Shown here: in pieces, positions 5,377 to 6,591 of the stretch
Position numbering within the stretch: position 1 is the first letter of the stretch
Layout of the letters: every line of letters begins with the position of its first letter
From: Entomomonas sp964395065
GTDB taxonomy: Bacteria > Pseudomonadota > Gammaproteobacteria > Pseudomonadales > Pseudomonadaceae
Direction of reading: 5' to 3'
DNA length: 6,591 nucleotides
Assembly (NCBI GenBank): GCA_964395065.1
Contig: CAYNAM010000134.1
Coordinates: 1-6,591, forward strand
Made by a program: the position numbers and the translations under genes
The notes under the pieces: model-generated
The model's database searches: none
Seen by the model: only the letters and a program-made list of their open reading frames with translations
What the model was told of the DNA's origin: nothing

Positions 5377-6591
5377 ATGTGCGGAATTGTAGGTACTATT
5401 GCCGAACGCAATGTAACAGCTTTACTCGTTGAAGGACTTAGACGCCTCGAATACAGAGGATATGATAGCGCAGGACTCGCCATTATTGATAATAAACAAA
5501 AACTTCGCCGTATTCGTCGTACAGGTAAAGTTAACCAACTTGCCAATGCACTGCAAGAAGATACTTCTTTTACAGGTAAAATCGGCATAGCACATACTCG
5601 ATGGGCAACCCATGGTGCTCCAACAGAAGAAAATGCACACCCTCACTTCTCGCATGACCAAGTTGCAGTTGTGCATAATGGTATTATTGAAAATCATGAA
5701 GCACTAAGAGAATACCTCATTAGTTTAGGTTATGTGTTTACCTCACAAACAGACACTGAAGTTATTGTTCATTTACTTCACCACAAATTATCAGAAATAG
5801 GTGATTTAGCTTCTGCGCTAAAAGCTACTGTTAAAGAACTAAAAGGTGCTTATGGTCTAGCGGCGATGTGTGTACAGCAACCTGATCGTATTGTAGCAGC
5901 ACGAAGTGGTAGCCCGCTTGTTATAGGCTTAGGCATTGGGGAGAACTTCCTTGCATCAGACCAATTAGCCTTGCGCCAAGTAACAGACCGTTTTATTTAC
6001 CTCGAAGAAGGCGATATTGCTGAAATTACACGTGATAATGTCAAATTATGGAATCAATATGGTCAAGAAGTAAAACGTGAAATCATAAAGGCACAAATCT
6101 CGGCAGAAGCTGCAGATAAAGGTGAATACCGCCACTTTATGTTGAAAGAAATTTATGAGCAACCGACGGTTATTCAAGCCACTATTGATGGTCGAATCGT
6201 TGGCGATAAAATTAATCTACAAAGTTTTGGCCCCAATGCTGAAGAACTTTTTGCCAAAGTAAAAAATATTCAAATTGTAGCCTGTGGTACTAGTTACCAT
6301 GCGGGGCTTGTTGCCCGCTATTGGTTAGAAGCACTGATAGGTATTCCCTGCCAAGTAGAAGTCGCGAGTGAATTTCGTTATCGACGTGTAGCAGTTCAAC
6401 CAGACACCCTCTTTCTTTCTATATCACAATCTGGTGAAACAGCTGATACATTAGCAGCCTTACGCAATGCCTTTTCAGAAACCTACCCTTCTGGTAACTA
6501 CTTAGGTAGATTGACTATTTGTAACAATCCAACCAGTTCATTAGTAAGAGAATCAGGATTTACTCTACTCACCAAAGCAGGTCCAGAAATT
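5377..6591 (+). CDS. glmS: Glutamine-fructose-6-phosphate aminotransferase GlmS (3' partial)
   Basis: This enzyme makes glucosamine-6-phosphate from fructose-6-phosphate and glutamine, the committed step to UDP-GlcNAc for peptidoglycan and LPS in the cytoplasm. It reads MCGIVGTI from the ATG at 5377, so Cys2 becomes the N-terminal nucleophile of the glutaminase after Met removal. The glutaminase domain (about 2-240) shows LEYRGYDSAG (24-33), HTRWATHG (73-80), HNGIIEN (100-106) and QTDTEVI (124-130). The first SIS sugar-isomerase domain shows VACGTSYHAG, with C303 equivalent to E. coli C300, and SQSGET (350-355). The frame is still open at the window edge after 405 codons, against about 610 in the family, so the second SIS domain and catalytic C-terminus lie outside. 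A stretch around residues 366-375 is about five residues longer than remembered E. coli GlmS. The gene is the second of an operon with glmR, and the 1-base gap leaves no room for a glmS ribozyme. Confidence 0.97.
   Translation, partial: MCGIVGTIAERNVTALLVEGLRRLEYRGYDSAGLAIIDNKQKLRRIRRTGKVNQLANALQEDTSFTGKIGIAHTRWATHGAPTEENAHPHFSHDQVAVVHNGIIENHEALREYLISLGYVFTSQTDTEVIVHLLHHKLSEIGDLASALKATVKELKGAYGLAAMCVQQPDRIVAARSGSPLVIGLGIGENFLASDQLALRQVTDRFIYLEEGDIAEITRDNVKLWNQYGQEVKREIIKAQISAEAADKGEYRHFMLKEIYEQPTVIQATIDGRIVGDKINLQSFGPNAEELFAKVKNIQIVACGTSYHAGLVARYWLEALIGIPCQVEVASEFRYRRVAVQPDTLFLSISQSGETADTLAALRNAFSETYPSGNYLGRLTICNNPTSSLVRESGFTLLTKAGPEI

Noticed and set aside
5361..5697. Minus-strand reading frames over the start of glmS
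   Set aside because: They are antisense to the conserved glutaminase domain and resemble no known family.
1..6591. Mobile element, prophage, CRISPR array or defence system
   Set aside because: No transposase, integrase, terminal repeats, spaced direct-repeat array or defence-type genes are visible. The genes are ordinary chromosomal ones of even base composition.

Overview
The window is compact, AT-rich bacterial chromosome carrying five plus-strand genes: the end of a Trk-type potassium transporter, an ATP-dependent Lon-family protease, a small chagasin-like (I42) lipoprotein, a DeoR-family regulator (GlmR) and the first two thirds of glmS. The glmR-glmS pair, the PFFPAQ-type second Lon and the I42 lipoprotein beside it all recall Pseudomonas and its relatives. 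The base composition is far more AT-rich than ordinary Pseudomonas, so an AT-rich gammaproteobacterium near the Pseudomonadales is the best inference (insect-associated Entomomonas-like bacteria would fit). The sequence alone does not fix the genus.

Layout. Bases 2-1420 hold the TrkH/TrkI subunit, cut at its 5' end by the window edge. After an 84-base gap with an 8-bp inverted repeat comes Lon (1505-3901), closed by a good rho-independent terminator (3907-3931). A 233-base spacer follows. Its AT-rich right end carries a consensus -10 box for the lipoprotein gene (4135-4536). A 65-base gap then holds an extended -10 and a TTTCGA-A-TCGAAA palindrome just before glmR (4602-5375). glmS starts one base after the glmR stop and runs off the right edge (5377-6591).

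How the genes fit together. The genes appear to form three or four transcription units: trkH, possibly reading into lon; lon itself; the lipoprotein gene; and glmR-glmS. The first serves K+ uptake at the inner membrane. Lon serves cytoplasmic protein quality control. The lipoprotein is a candidate envelope inhibitor of cysteine peptidases. GlmR-GlmS form a cell-wall precursor module in which a sugar-phosphate-sensing repressor-type protein is translated just ahead of the enzyme that makes glucosamine-6-phosphate.

I found no mobile element, CRISPR array, tRNA, rRNA or clearly novel multi-gene system. The points most worth a second look are the Lon/I42-inhibitor neighbourhood with its altered inhibitor loops, and the probable GlmR autoregulatory site.
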